Below, in pieces: positions 1-7,729 of a stretch of 64,000 nt of DNA. The stretch is from Kushneria phosphatilytica (GTDB lineage Bacteria; Pseudomonadota; Gammaproteobacteria; Pseudomonadales; Halomonadaceae), in the NCBI RefSeq assembly GCF_008247605.1, contig NZ_CP043420.1, positions 3,560,620-3,624,619 of the forward strand. Direction: 5' to 3'. The notes below the pieces were generated by a model that made no database searches, was not told where the DNA came from, and saw only the letters and a program-made list of their open reading frames with translations. Position 1 is the stretch's first letter; every line of letters begins with the position of its first letter. Position numbers and translations under genes: made by a program.

Positions 1-657
1 CTGGGCCAGCGGCGAGCCGGCAGGACACAGGCCGATGACGGTCGCACCGTGTTCCAGTGCAATTTCAACGCTGGAAAGCAGCGAGCGGGTCCGACCGGTC
101 TGCGAAATGGCCACCACCACATCGTGTTCGGTCAGGGTGACCGCCGACATGTGCTGCATGTGCGGGTCACTGTAGGCAGTGGTGGAAATACGCAGCCGGA
201 AGAACTTGTGCTGGGCATCCACCGCAACGGCGCCCGAGGCGCCGAAACCGTAGAATTCGACCCGGTTGGCTTCGGCCAGGGCCGCGATCGCCTCGCTGAT
301 GGCATTGGCATCGAGCCGGTCGCGTACCGACAGCAGCGTCCCCACAGTGGAGTCGAAGATACTGCGCGAAAAGTCGGCAACGCTGTCGGTCTCGTTCATC
401 GAGAACTCGGAAAACTGGGCGCCGGTGGCCAGTGTCTGTGCCAGACGCAGCTTGAAGTCCTGATAGCCTTCGCAGTCGATCGCACGGCAGAAACGAATCA
501 CCGTCGGCTCACTGACATTGACGCGCTTTGCCAGATCGGCCAGACGCAGATTCAGTACCTCCTCGGCGTGGCGCAGCACAAAACGCGCCACCTTCTGCTC
601 CGAACGCCGGAACTGCGGCAGTCTGGCGCGCAGCTCATCGAACATGAAGGTACTCAT
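1..657 (-). CDS. hexR: HexR-like RpiR-family regulator (C-terminus beyond window)
   Basis: Transcriptional regulator of central carbon metabolism; HexR proteins sense the Entner-Doudoroff intermediate KDPG through a SIS domain. 219 codons are open from an ATG at 657 to the left edge, so the C-terminus is missing. Residues 1-80 form an RpiR helix-turn-helix, with SEQKVARFVL and NVSEPTVIRFCRAIDCEGY closely following the HexR pattern. The sugar-isomerase domain starts near residue 110 and shows VEFYGFGASGAVAVDAQHKF and VVVAISQTGRTRSL. The start has a plausible AGGAG-like site (cctctcc on the plus strand). The partner genes would lie left of the window. Identity as HexR rather than another RpiR protein rests on remembered similarity. 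Confidence 0.85.
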   Translation of the reverse strand, partial: MSTFMFDELRARLPQFRRSEQKVARFVLRHAEEVLNLRLADLAKRVNVSEPTVIRFCRAIDCEGYQDFKLRLAQTLATGAQFSEFSMNETDSVADFSRSIFDSTVGTLLSVRDRLDANAISEAIAALAEANRVEFYGFGASGAVAVDAQHKFFRLRISTTAYSDPHMQHMSAVTLTEHDVVVAISQTGRTRSLLSSVEIALEHGATVIGLCPAGSPLAQ

Positions 658-767
658 TACCTCTCCTTTCGGGAACGGGATGACAGGGTGAGTGGTGTTG
701 ATGTCATCTTTATGTCAATTTGTACAGGTTAAATTCCCGCTGCAATCCATTGCGGGTGACCCCGGCC

Positions 768-798
768 GTGATTCGCGGCCCCCGAAGCTTCGAATCAC
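768..798. repeat. 8-bp inverted repeat upstream of hexR
   Basis: GTGATTCG (768-775) and CGAATCAC (791-798) are perfect reverse complements with a 15-nt spacer, in the 214-nt gap between hexR and the small gene at 872. It could be an operator or a hairpin; there is no T-run on either side, so it is not a clear terminator. Confidence 0.4.
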
Positions 799-871
799 TG
801 CCGGGCGCCTGACAGCGTATCGGTCAAGCACCGAAAGCGCTTGTTCGATTCTGGTGTGAGGGAGTCTTCGG

Positions 872-1162
872 ATGAAAAACGCCACTTTGAACGATCTCAA
901 GAACGATCTGCTCGGCATTGCCATGGAGCTCGAAGCCGAAGCCGCCGACCAACGGCGTCATACTGCCGCCCAACGCCATCTGAGAGCCCGCCGCGGCATT
1001 GAATATCACTATGAATCCCGCCAGCTGGCCAGCGATCTGAGCCTGATCCCCCTCGACAGCGACAGTGCCCTGCCACCGCGACGCGCCATGACCTGGCTGC
1101 AGCTGACCGAACCCTTGCGCCATCGCCTCGACGACACCGGGACTCAACGCCAAACCGGCTGA
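872..1162 (+). CDS. Small hypothetical protein, 96 aa
   Basis: Not recognised with confidence. The protein is soluble, highly charged and has no signal peptide or membrane segment. The N-terminal half is predicted helical (NDLKNDLLGIAMELEAEAAD). A basic core, RRGIEYHYESRQLASDL, loosely recalls small PA3496-type proteins of pseudomonads, but this is weak. GAGGGAG lies 8-9 nt before the ATG, which supports translation. It is a single-gene unit divergent from hexR and convergent with motB. Its codon use looks like that of its neighbours, so I judge it real. Confidence 0.6.
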   Translation: MKNATLNDLKNDLLGIAMELEAEAADQRRHTAAQRHLRARRGIEYHYESRQLASDLSLIPLDSDSALPPRRAMTWLQLTEPLRHRLDDTGTQRQTG

Positions 1163-1251
1163 GTCCGCACCCTGTCGCTCCTGAGCCGGTAGCATCGCTC
1201 ATGATCCTGCGCCCGCTGACTCATCCTTCTGCCAGCGGGCCTGGCCTGCGT

Positions 1252-2235
1252 TCACTCACCGGCGGCCCGGGAGGCACTGCGAGCGAGATCGCTCGCCGCG
1301 GGTCGCAATACCAGCTCGACCCGACGATTACGCGCCCGCCCCCGGGCCGTATCATTATCTGCCAGCGGGCGAGTAGCCCCATAGCCGATTGCCCGCAGTT
1401 GAGCCGCCGATACGCCATGATCAACCAGATAATGCAGCACTGCCGTCGCCCGCGCAGCCGAAAGTTCCCAGTTTGACGGGAAACGCTCGGTAGAGATACT
1501 GCGACTGTCAGTATGGCCCTCGACCGAGATCTCGCCATCAAACTGCTGCAGTCGTTCGGCCAGCCGATCGAGCAACCCGCGTCCCTGGTCGGAAAGTTCG
1601 ACATCGGCGCTGGAGAACAACAGCCGGTCCTGAATACGGAAGGTCACGTGTCTTTCGCCGGGCTCAACCACCACACCATCGATATCCGGCACCTGGGCTG
1701 CCCAGCGGGCCATATCGCTGTCATTCGCAGTCGACGCCGGGAGTGCCGAAGGAAGATGCAGCGCCGCTACCGTCATCAGCAGCGGCATGGCGTCATCGGT
1801 CAATGACAGCGGCCATCGATGCGTCAATGCCAGCGAGACCGCTTCAGCCACAGGCGAGACCGTCGGTCCAATGGCAGCGGGTGCGAAAGGAACCGAGGTT
1901 GAAAAATCCCCGGGTGCGAGCCACTGCCACAGCGGACTACCGGCTGTCAGTGCCGGCAGCGTACTCGGTCTGGCCGTCGCCATCTCGGCGGTAACCGCAT
2001 TGTCTGACGCCGGCGACGACGCGGCGGTGTCGTCGCGGTGCAGGCCCTGCAGGGAGAGCAGGAGCACGAACAGGGTGATCAGCAGCGTCAGCAGATCGAG
2101 ATAGCTCATCAGCCAGCTGCCCTGGGCATCCTCGTGACGAGGTGGCGGCTCGATCAGCGCATAGCGGGAGAGATCGCCGCGCGCTCTTCCGGGACGGGAC
2201 CCTTGATCATCGAATGAAGACGCTGTCTCGCTCAT
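1252..2235 (-). CDS. motB: MotB-like flagellar stator protein (OmpA domain)
   Basis: Stator subunit that anchors the motor to peptidoglycan and carries the ion-binding aspartate. A short cytoplasmic tail (1-40) is followed by one membrane helix (about 41-63) with SYLDLLTLLITLF; Asp47 matches the conserved ion-binding Asp. A linker of about 120 residues follows, longer than in E. coli MotB. A C-terminal OmpA-like domain (about 200-315) has VEGHTDSR, NWELSAARA and ARNRRVEL. Total length is 327 aa. The start overlaps the motA stop by an ATGA, so the two are translationally coupled. No other flagellar gene is in the window, so this is a stand-alone stator pair. Ion specificity (H+ or Na+) cannot be told from sequence alone. 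Confidence 0.88.
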   Translation of the reverse strand: MSETASSFDDQGSRPGRARGDLSRYALIEPPPRHEDAQGSWLMSYLDLLTLLITLFVLLLSLQGLHRDDTAASSPASDNAVTAEMATARPSTLPALTAGSPLWQWLAPGDFSTSVPFAPAAIGPTVSPVAEAVSLALTHRWPLSLTDDAMPLLMTVAALHLPSALPASTANDSDMARWAAQVPDIDGVVVEPGERHVTFRIQDRLLFSSADVELSDQGRGLLDRLAERLQQFDGEISVEGHTDSRSISTERFPSNWELSAARATAVLHYLVDHGVSAAQLRAIGYGATRPLADNDTARGRARNRRVELVLRPAASDLARSASRAAGE

Positions 2236-3071
2236 GAGGGGCGTCCATTGGCACGCGCGTTGCGCTCTTCCCGATCCCCCTGTTCACTGCCTCCCATCTG
2301 CTTTTCTCCCAGCTCATCGGGATATTCGGCGATAAAGGACTGCAGGGTGGCTTCGATGAACGAGGGCAGACGGCGTCGGGAGATCATCGAAACGCCTTCC
2401 AGCACCATGTTCATGGCGACCAGGCGCTGTTCGGTACGCCGTTCAAGCTTGACCGCAATGGGTCGGAAAATGAGATTGGAGAGCAGAATACCGTAAAAGG
2501 TCGAGAGCAGAGCGATCGCCAGTCGCGGGCCGATGGTTGTCAGATCACCGACCTCGAGAATCTCCAGCATGTTGATCAGCCCGACCAGGGTACCCAGCAT
2601 GCCAAAGGCCGGCGCATAGGTCGCCATGGTGCGAAAGATCTGCGCCTCGGCATATTCCCGAGCGCGCATGCGAGCAATCCGCCAGCGTAACAGGTCGAGG
2701 ATTTCCTCCTCGCGGACATTGTCGATCACCAACCGAATGCCGGTTCGCAGGAAGGGATTGCGCGTGGTTTCCAGCGTCCTTTCCACGGTACGCGCATCAC
2801 CGTGCAACCATTGGCGCGCCAGCTCCACCAGCTCATCGATGTCTTCCTGGACGAAGCTGTTTTCACGCTGGAAGACCGTGCGCGTCAGCGCCAGTACACG
2901 CGCCACTTCGCGCATCGGGTAACTGATGAAGGTCGCTGCAAGCGTACCGGTGAGTACGATGGCCAATCCCGGCAGGTTGACGAAACCCAGCGGAGACTGC
3001 GCGGTAAACAGGACCACCGTCGCCAGCAACATTACGCTGACCACGATGCCGATCATCGTCGAGGAATTCAT
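2232..3071 (-). CDS. motA: MotA-like flagellar stator protein
   Basis: Ion-channel subunit of the flagellar stator (MotA/TolQ/ExbB family), 279 aa. Two N-terminal membrane helices (IGIVVSVMLLATVVLF and LPGLAIVLTGTLAATFISY) precede a large cytoplasmic loop with charged residues. Two C-terminal helices follow, APAFGMLGTLVGLINML and LAIALLSTFYGILLSNLIF, the typical MotA/PomA pattern. I chose the ATG at 3071 because the mature motif MNSSTMIGIVVSV begins there and AAAGGA lies upstream; an upstream extension to 3215 reads as low-complexity non-homologous sequence. First gene of a two-gene operon with motB. PomA/MotC-type homologues are equally likely. Confidence 0.88.
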   Translation of the reverse strand: MNSSTMIGIVVSVMLLATVVLFTAQSPLGFVNLPGLAIVLTGTLAATFISYPMREVARVLALTRTVFQRENSFVQEDIDELVELARQWLHGDARTVERTLETTRNPFLRTGIRLVIDNVREEEILDLLRWRIARMRAREYAEAQIFRTMATYAPAFGMLGTLVGLINMLEILEVGDLTTIGPRLAIALLSTFYGILLSNLIFRPIAVKLERRTEQRLVAMNMVLEGVSMISRRRLPSFIEATLQSFIAEYPDELGEKQMGGSEQGDREERNARANGRPS

Positions 3072-3230
3072 GGGGGGCGGTTCCTTTCCGGTCGCGGTCG
3101 CCGGCAACCGCCACGAACGGCTACCGGGCTGGCGACGACTCTGCCATATCGAAGCGCCGCACCATCGCCGGAAAAGCAACGCCGGATGCCGCCACTTCGG
3201 CGGACACCCGGCCATCAGCCTGCAGGAAGG

Positions 3231-4583
3231 TCAGTTCAGCAGGCCGAAGATAAACACGATCGCCACCCCGATGGGGGAGATGTAACGTGCCGTGAAACGC
3301 CACAGGGTAAAGGCGCGATCGCTCATGTTGAGCTGCGCACGGACCTCGTCACGGCCCATTACCCAACCGACGAAGAGTATCGTGGCCAGACCGGTCAGCG
3401 GCAGCATCAGCTTGCTGGTGAGATAATCAAGCAGATCGAGGATCGACATGCCGAAGGGCTGAATGCCGCTCCAGCCGTTGAACGACAGTACCGTGGCAAT
3501 CCCCAGCAACCAGGTTGCACCGCCGGCTACCAGCGTCGCCTGTACGCGCGTCAGTGGCGATTTCTCCTCGAGCCACTCGACAATGGGTTCAAGCAGCGAG
3601 ATCGCCGAGGTCAACGCCGCAAAGACCAGCAGAATGAAGAACAGGGTGCCGAAGAAAAGACCACCGGACATGTTGCCGAACGCCAGCGGCAGGGTCTGGA
3701 AAACCAGCCCCGGTCCGGCAGCCGGATCGAGATGATTGGCAAAGACCACCGGGAAGATCGCCATGCCGGCACCCAGTGCGATGACGGTATCGAGAATCAC
3801 CACGGTCAGCGCAGTACGACCGATATTGACGTCATCGCCCAGGTAGGAGCCATAGGCCATCATGATGCCCATGCCCAGACTCAGGGTGAAGAAGGCATGA
3901 CCGAGCGCGGCCAGCCAGACATCCCCGGTCAGGCGAGAGAAATCCGGCTTGAACAGATAATTCAGGCCCTCACCGAAACTGCCGGTCGTTGCCGCATAAC
4001 CCACCAGCACCACCAGCAGTACGGCCAGCGCCGGCATCAGCAGCTTGGCGGCTCGCTCCAGCCCACCGGAAACACCACCGGCCACGACACCAATCGTCAG
4101 TACCATGAACAGGCTGTGCCAGCCCAGCAAGCGCATGGGACTGGCCAGCAGATTGCCGAACAGACTGCCCACGCCGTCGCCATCGAGCCCACCAAAGGTG
4201 CCCGTAACCCCATACTTGATATACGCCAGCGCCCAACCGCCAATAACGCTGTAGAACGACAGGATCAGATAGGCCGCGAGAATACCGCTCACCCCGACCA
4301 GCGCCCACGCCTGCGAACGTTTCAGCCGCCCGGCAATGGTGCTCATGGTGGTAATCGGGTTTTTCTGTCCCAGCCGCCCCAGCAGCCACTCGCTCATCAG
4401 GATCGGCAAGCCGATCAGGGCAATACTGACCAGATAGATCAATACGAAGGCACCGCCCCCGCTCTCCCCGGTCATGTAAGGAAACTTCCAGACGTTCCCG
4501 AGTCCTACCGAAGACCCGACGGCGGCCATCATGAACGCCAGTCGCGAGGACCACTGCGCGTGGATATGAGTTTTGTTGGCCAT
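3231..4583 (-). CDS. Sodium-dependent transporter, NSS family
   Basis: Secondary transporter of the neurotransmitter:sodium symporter family, predicted to import an amino acid or similar amine with Na+. 450 aa with about 11-12 membrane helices. Helix 1 carries the family signature SSRLAFMMAAVGSSVGLGNV followed by WKFPY, and the unwound-helix motif GGGAF comes next. LGMGIMMAYGSYL in the middle matches the TM6 region. The substrate cannot be assigned. The start ATG at 4583 precedes the conserved ANKTHIHAQWSSR segment. Sodium coupling fits a halophile, but the family is widespread. Confidence 0.88.
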   Translation of the reverse strand: MANKTHIHAQWSSRLAFMMAAVGSSVGLGNVWKFPYMTGESGGGAFVLIYLVSIALIGLPILMSEWLLGRLGQKNPITTMSTIAGRLKRSQAWALVGVSGILAAYLILSFYSVIGGWALAYIKYGVTGTFGGLDGDGVGSLFGNLLASPMRLLGWHSLFMVLTIGVVAGGVSGGLERAAKLLMPALAVLLVVLVGYAATTGSFGEGLNYLFKPDFSRLTGDVWLAALGHAFFTLSLGMGIMMAYGSYLGDDVNIGRTALTVVILDTVIALGAGMAIFPVVFANHLDPAAGPGLVFQTLPLAFGNMSGGLFFGTLFFILLVFAALTSAISLLEPIVEWLEEKSPLTRVQATLVAGGATWLLGIATVLSFNGWSGIQPFGMSILDLLDYLTSKLMLPLTGLATILFVGWVMGRDEVRAQLNMSDRAFTLWRFTARYISPIGVAIVFIFGLLN

Positions 4584-4700
4584 CAGTTCGCTGCATCCTC
4601 AAATATTGTCATCCCGGGTCCGGATCGCTGGTGCGGACCCCGCCCAATGAGGCATTGTACAGTTCGGTTACGCAACCGCCCAGCGAGGCCGAAAGCCGGC

Positions 4701-5579
4701 TCAGAATAGTGAACTCTGCCGCTCGCCGGCAAAATCGGGAAGCGCCGGTAACGCCAGCCGCTGCCGCAAACGCTCATGAAACCGCCGGGCCAGCTCGGGT
4801 GCCTGACGATTATCGGGTGTGTGCACGAACATCCATGGCTCCCTCCCTTCATCAAGCCATTCACACAGCCGGTCAAGCCAGGGCGTCATGCGTGCTTCGT
4901 TGATGGCTTCATCGAAATGACCGATGAAGCGCACCAGCGGGCGCTGACCGGTCGCCAGCACATGCAGGGGTCGATGAGGTTTCTCGCGTTGCGCCTGCCG
5001 GAGGCGTTCGTCATTACCCGCGTCGGTTGCAAACAGCGCGCGAACATCCAGCATCACACGATCCACCGCATGAGTTATCAACAGCCGGTTGAGGGCGCGC
5101 TCGGCCAACCCCTTGTGGAAAAATTCACTGGCACGGACCTCTACCGCACAGGGAACAGCTGCCGGCCAGCGTTCCAGCAACGTGGCCAGTACCGGCAGTT
5201 CGTCGTAACCGAAGTCACGCGGCAACTGCACCATGACCGGTCCGAGACGGTCATGCAACGGAGCCAGGCGATCAAGAAAATCGGCCAGCTCGGCCTCGAT
5301 GCCCACCAGGCGCTGTTCATGCGTCAGGCGAGCGGGCAGTTTGAAGCAGAAACGAAAATGCTCGGGGGCCTGACGCGACCAGCTCTCTACGGTCTCCGGA
5401 CGCGGTGCACCACTGTAGAAGGTCGTGTTGCCTTCAACCGTATCGAAGACCCGGGCATATTCGGGCAGCGCCTCGCTGGTTGAGAGTGCCGCTGGATAGA
5501 GCGAACCACGCCAGTCGGCATTGGCCCACATGGCCAGCCCCAGGTGCAGGCTCGGCTGCGTGTCCTGCACGACCGTCAT
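4701..5579 (-). CDS. DUF72 / YecE-family protein
   Basis: 292-aa member of the DUF72 family (E. coli YecE), a TIM-barrel-like protein of unknown biochemical role. Visible family features are FDTVEGNTTFY near residue 45, FRFCFKLPARLTHE, a middle LGPVMVQLPRDF, and MFVHTPDNRQAPELARRF near the C-terminus. It lies 2 nt downstream of pdxY on the same strand, so the two are probably co-transcribed. No function should be inferred beyond the family. Confidence 0.85.
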   Translation of the reverse strand: MTVVQDTQPSLHLGLAMWANADWRGSLYPAALSTSEALPEYARVFDTVEGNTTFYSGAPRPETVESWSRQAPEHFRFCFKLPARLTHEQRLVGIEAELADFLDRLAPLHDRLGPVMVQLPRDFGYDELPVLATLLERWPAAVPCAVEVRASEFFHKGLAERALNRLLITHAVDRVMLDVRALFATDAGNDERLRQAQREKPHRPLHVLATGQRPLVRFIGHFDEAINEARMTPWLDRLCEWLDEGREPWMFVHTPDNRQAPELARRFHERLRQRLALPALPDFAGERQSSLF

Positions 5580-5581
5580 GA

Positions 5582-6469
5582 TCAGCGCAGCCGTTCCGCG
5601 CTGACCCGAATCGGCGGCGCCACGATGTCATGCTGAGCGCTGATCAGGGCCAGCTCGCGGGTGCCCGCTCGTCGGGTATGTTCAAACAGCGCCTGTACTG
5701 CCCCGGCGCTCGCTGCCAGTGCCTGGGCCGGTCCATCCCCTTCCAGTCCCTCGCGCAGGCAGTGGGCCAGAAACATGGCCGCCGTAAAATCGCCTGCCCC
5801 ATTGGGCGGAATGTCGAATTCGACCCGGGGCGTGGCGACTCGCCAGCTACCGGCTGCAGTATCCACCAGCATCTCGATCCGCGCTGCATCAGTCGCACTG
5901 CGATCGTCATCATGAACATCCAGCGAGGTTACCAATACGACCCGGGGGCCCAGCGCACGCAACTGTGCCGCTGCCTCGAGGGCATCCGCCAGGGTGACAA
6001 TTTCGCGACCGGTCAGCCAGCCCAGTTCGAACTGATTGGGGGTCACGATATCGGCACTCGGCACGGCATGGGCGCGCATCCATTCGGGTATGCCCTCACG
6101 GACAAAGAACCCGCGCCCGATATCCCCCATGACCGGATCACAGCAGTAGAGCGCATCAGGATTGGCCAGCCGAACACGGTGCACGCTATCCAGTACGGCA
6201 CGACCGATACCTTCATCGCCCATGTAACCCGATAACACCGCCTGCATGTCGGTCAGCCCGGTCAGCGCTTCCACACCATCGAGTACGTCACGCAGATGCT
6301 CGGGCGAGAATACCTGGCCGGTAAAGGCGCCGTAGCCGGTGTGATTGGAGAACTGCACGGTGTTGATGGCGGTGACTTCCAGCCCCAGCCGTTGCAGGGG
6401 AAAAACGGCGGCACGATTGCCGACATAGCCATAGGCCACGTGGCTCTGAATGGAGACGATATGCGTCAT
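5582..6469 (-). CDS. pdxY: Pyridoxal kinase PdxY
   Basis: Phosphorylates pyridoxal to pyridoxal 5'-phosphate in the vitamin B6 salvage pathway. 295 aa, ribokinase fold. The N-terminus [20 protein letters not shown] is diagnostic, followed by [12 protein letters not shown]. The substrate-side motif CDPVMGDIG and the catalytic anion-hole motif [14 protein letters not shown] (catalytic Asp) are present. The length is close to E. coli PdxY (287 aa). It is followed immediately by the DUF72 gene. PdxK is the alternative, but the N-terminal motif and length favour PdxY. Confidence 0.92.
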   Translation of the reverse strand: MTHIVSIQSHVAYGYVGNRAAVFPLQRLGLEVTAINTVQFSNHTGYGAFTGQVFSPEHLRDVLDGVEALTGLTDMQAVLSGYMGDEGIGRAVLDSVHRVRLANPDALYCCDPVMGDIGRGFFVREGIPEWMRAHAVPSADIVTPNQFELGWLTGREIVTLADALEAAAQLRALGPRVVLVTSLDVHDDDRSATDAARIEMLVDTAAGSWRVATPRVEFDIPPNGAGDFTAAMFLAHCLREGLEGDGPAQALAASAGAVQALFEHTRRAGTRELALISAQHDIVAPPIRVSAERLR

Positions 6470-6570
6470 GAAACGACTGCCTGCAGGAAATTGTTATCAG
6501 CGGATGATCACGTGCTCGAATGGGGAGCATGCACCGAAACACCCATTCTACACTCCCGCCCAGGCAACGC

Positions 6571-7530
6571 TCAGGGTTTGCGCCCTACCGTATCGGCGGC
6601 ATGCGCATGACGCTGCCCCAGCGGCTGTTCGGGGTCATCGGTGGTATCGCGGCGCGTCTGACGTTCCATCTCGCTGTTCGTAGCACCCCCCAGCAGCACC
6701 ATGAAGGCCGACAGCCAGAACCAGATCAACAGGATCACCACCGCCCCCAGCGAGCCGTAAAGCCTGTCGAAACTGGCAAAGTGATCGACATAGATGGAGA
6801 ACCCGATGGAGCCGACAACCCACAGTAGCGTGGCCCCAAACGTGCCAATGCTGACCCACTCCCAGCGCGGCTTGCTGCGGTTGGGGCCATAACGGTACAG
6901 CACTGCGATCGAGAACATGACCAGCACAAGCAGCAGCGGCCAGCGCAGATAAACCATCAGGGTCGCCACGATCCATCCGAACGGCAGCTGGCGAGCCACC
7001 ATCGGCACGAAGATGATGGTCAGCAGCGTGATCAAAGTCAGCAGGGTCAATCCAGCGGTCATCAACAGCGTCAGCAGCAGACGTCTGGGCAGGGGACGAT
7101 TCTCGCTTTCGCCATAGACGATATTCATGCCTTCGATGAGGCCATCCACGCCACGCGAGGCGCTGAGCGCCGCCAGCAAAACCCCGGCAATAACGGTGAC
7201 ACTGCTGCCGGTACGTGATTCGATCTTGCTGACCTGCTGTTCGATGAGCCCGGAGGCCTCCGGCGGCAGCACGGCACTCAGCACGGTAATCTGATGCTGT
7301 ACCTGATGCGAATCGGAGAGTAATCCCCACAGCGAGATCAGGGTCGCGATGACCGGAAAGATGGCCAGCAAACCGTAGAACGCCACCCCGGCAGCCAACA
7401 GGGCAATATGGTCACGATCGATGCGATCTTTCACCCGCAGGCAGGTATCCCGCCAGCCTGCCCGGGTAATCTGTCCGGGGCGCCTGGCATGCCGGCCACG
7501 TTTGTCATTCGACCTGTCCTGTTCCGACAA
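6571..7530 (-). CDS. YihY/BrkB-family inner-membrane protein
   Basis: Member of the YihY (virulence factor BrkB / UPF0761) family of integral membrane proteins with unknown molecular function; the old name RNase BN is not supported for this family. 319 aa with about six helices. A basic N-terminus leads into LLAAGVAFYGLLAIFP. The family motif SASRGVDGLIEGMNIVYGE and LYRYGPNR before helix 5 are clear. The charged C-terminal tail is not conserved. It stands alone between pdxY and the divergent asmA-like gene. Confidence 0.85.
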   Translation of the reverse strand: MSEQDRSNDKRGRHARRPGQITRAGWRDTCLRVKDRIDRDHIALLAAGVAFYGLLAIFPVIATLISLWGLLSDSHQVQHQITVLSAVLPPEASGLIEQQVSKIESRTGSSVTVIAGVLLAALSASRGVDGLIEGMNIVYGESENRPLPRRLLLTLLMTAGLTLLTLITLLTIIFVPMVARQLPFGWIVATLMVYLRWPLLLVLVMFSIAVLYRYGPNRSKPRWEWVSIGTFGATLLWVVGSIGFSIYVDHFASFDRLYGSLGAVVILLIWFWLSAFMVLLGGATNSEMERQTRRDTTDDPEQPLGQRHAHAADTVGRKP

Positions 7531-7598
7531 TGCTTGCCTCTCCTGTCACAACACGCTCTGATCGACTCATCGCCTCGATGCTCGACCGAGACCCCTGA

Positions 7599-7626
7599 TC
7601 CATCCGCTCACCTCCATCCGCTCACC
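7599..7626. repeat. 14-bp unit, two perfect tandem copies
   Basis: TCCATCCGCTCACC occurs twice head to tail (7599-7612 and 7613-7626) in the 199-nt intergenic region between the yihY-like and asmA-like genes, which are divergent. It may be a slippage product or a pair of regulator half-sites. Confidence 0.6.
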
Positions 7627-7729
7627 ATAGTGCCCATCGGGAAGCGCTGCATATCGAGACCAGGGTTCAACAGACAATCGCCATAAACCGACTAATCTCG
7701 AAGATAACGTTCCTTCACGGAGTCCGGTC

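Noticed and set aside
2802-4709. Long 635-codon open frame on the plus strand
   Set aside because: It lies antisense over motA and the NSS transporter, both with clear family motifs; its composition is rich in Gln, Arg and His, typical of antisense frames in GC-rich DNA.
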